A stretch of DNA of 42,014 nt from Deltaproteobacteria bacterium (GTDB lineage: Bacteria > Desulfobacterota > B13-G15 > RBG-16-54-18): contig JAFDHG010000011.1 of assembly GCA_019308925.1 (NCBI GenBank), positions 1-42,014 of the forward strand, in the 5' to 3' direction. A program made the translations under genes and the position numbers. Positions 42,005-42,014 of this stretch are shown piece after piece (positions within the stretch are counted from its first letter, which is position 1; every line of letters starts with the position of its first letter). The notes beneath the pieces were generated by a model. That model made no database searches. It was not told the DNA's origin and saw nothing but the letters and a program-made list of their open reading frames with translations.

Positions 42005-42014
42005 TGAAAATTTG

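Overview
The window looks like a chromosomal segment of a strictly anaerobic, didermic bacterium, most plausibly a Desulfobacterota ('Deltaproteobacteria')-type organism. The main reasons are a Tat-exported selenocysteine formate dehydrogenase without a membrane subunit, the style of HisF, CCG-domain Fe-S proteins, a DUF1844 protein, a lipoprotein, and membrane-anchored two-component systems. The taxonomic call is inference; no rRNA or tRNA gene is present.

Layout. 1-150 is the tail of a transposase. 216-2619 holds divergent dapL and a dapF-like gene whose two catalytic cysteines are both serine. 2889-4282 is hisH-hisF. 4311-4979 is a PIN/ribbon-helix-helix toxin-antitoxin pair with its promoter. 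5073-10309 (minus) carries glnA, a truncated GAF gene, asd, a CCG-type Fe-S protein and a ParB-like gene. 10493-12483 (plus) has a lipoprotein, a sirtuin and a transglutaminase-like gene. 12613-15430 is a compact integron relic: a palindromic repeat, an attC site, a PaeR7I-type restriction-modification pair forming one cassette, an attI-like region and an integron integrase with a large in-frame internal deletion. 15556-17168 is a thiolase/DUF35 pair. 17280-22200 (minus) is a signalling operon: membrane-anchored ligand-binding protein, histidine kinase, receiver and HD-GYP regulator. 22311-22605 holds a REP-like hairpin and a Y1-transposase relic. Then come adenine deaminase, an AbiE-type toxin-antitoxin pair, a B12/radical SAM protein, and a DUF1844/KptA/frameshifted Cys-rich gene operon. 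30259-33039 is a pantothenate operon (deoxynucleoside kinase-panB-panC-panD). Two relics of a palindrome-ended S23/four-helix-bundle-like element flank that operon.

33316-40299 is the formate dehydrogenase region: fdhA (in-frame UGA, Sec189, with a SECIS-like hairpin), fdhB, a strong terminator, fdhE, fdhD, and then a second gene with an in-frame UGA, a secreted UshA/5'-nucleotidase-like protein (Sec47). The right end (40453-42004) has a SAM methyltransferase, an isoprenylcysteine-methyltransferase-like membrane protein and a small membrane protein.

Most noteworthy: (i) the R-M cassette with matching core sites at both ends, next to a disabled integron integrase; (ii) a UshA-like selenoprotein that a plain gene caller would truncate; (iii) an FdhD without its CxxC; (iv) a DapF homologue with Ser/Ser at the catalytic positions.
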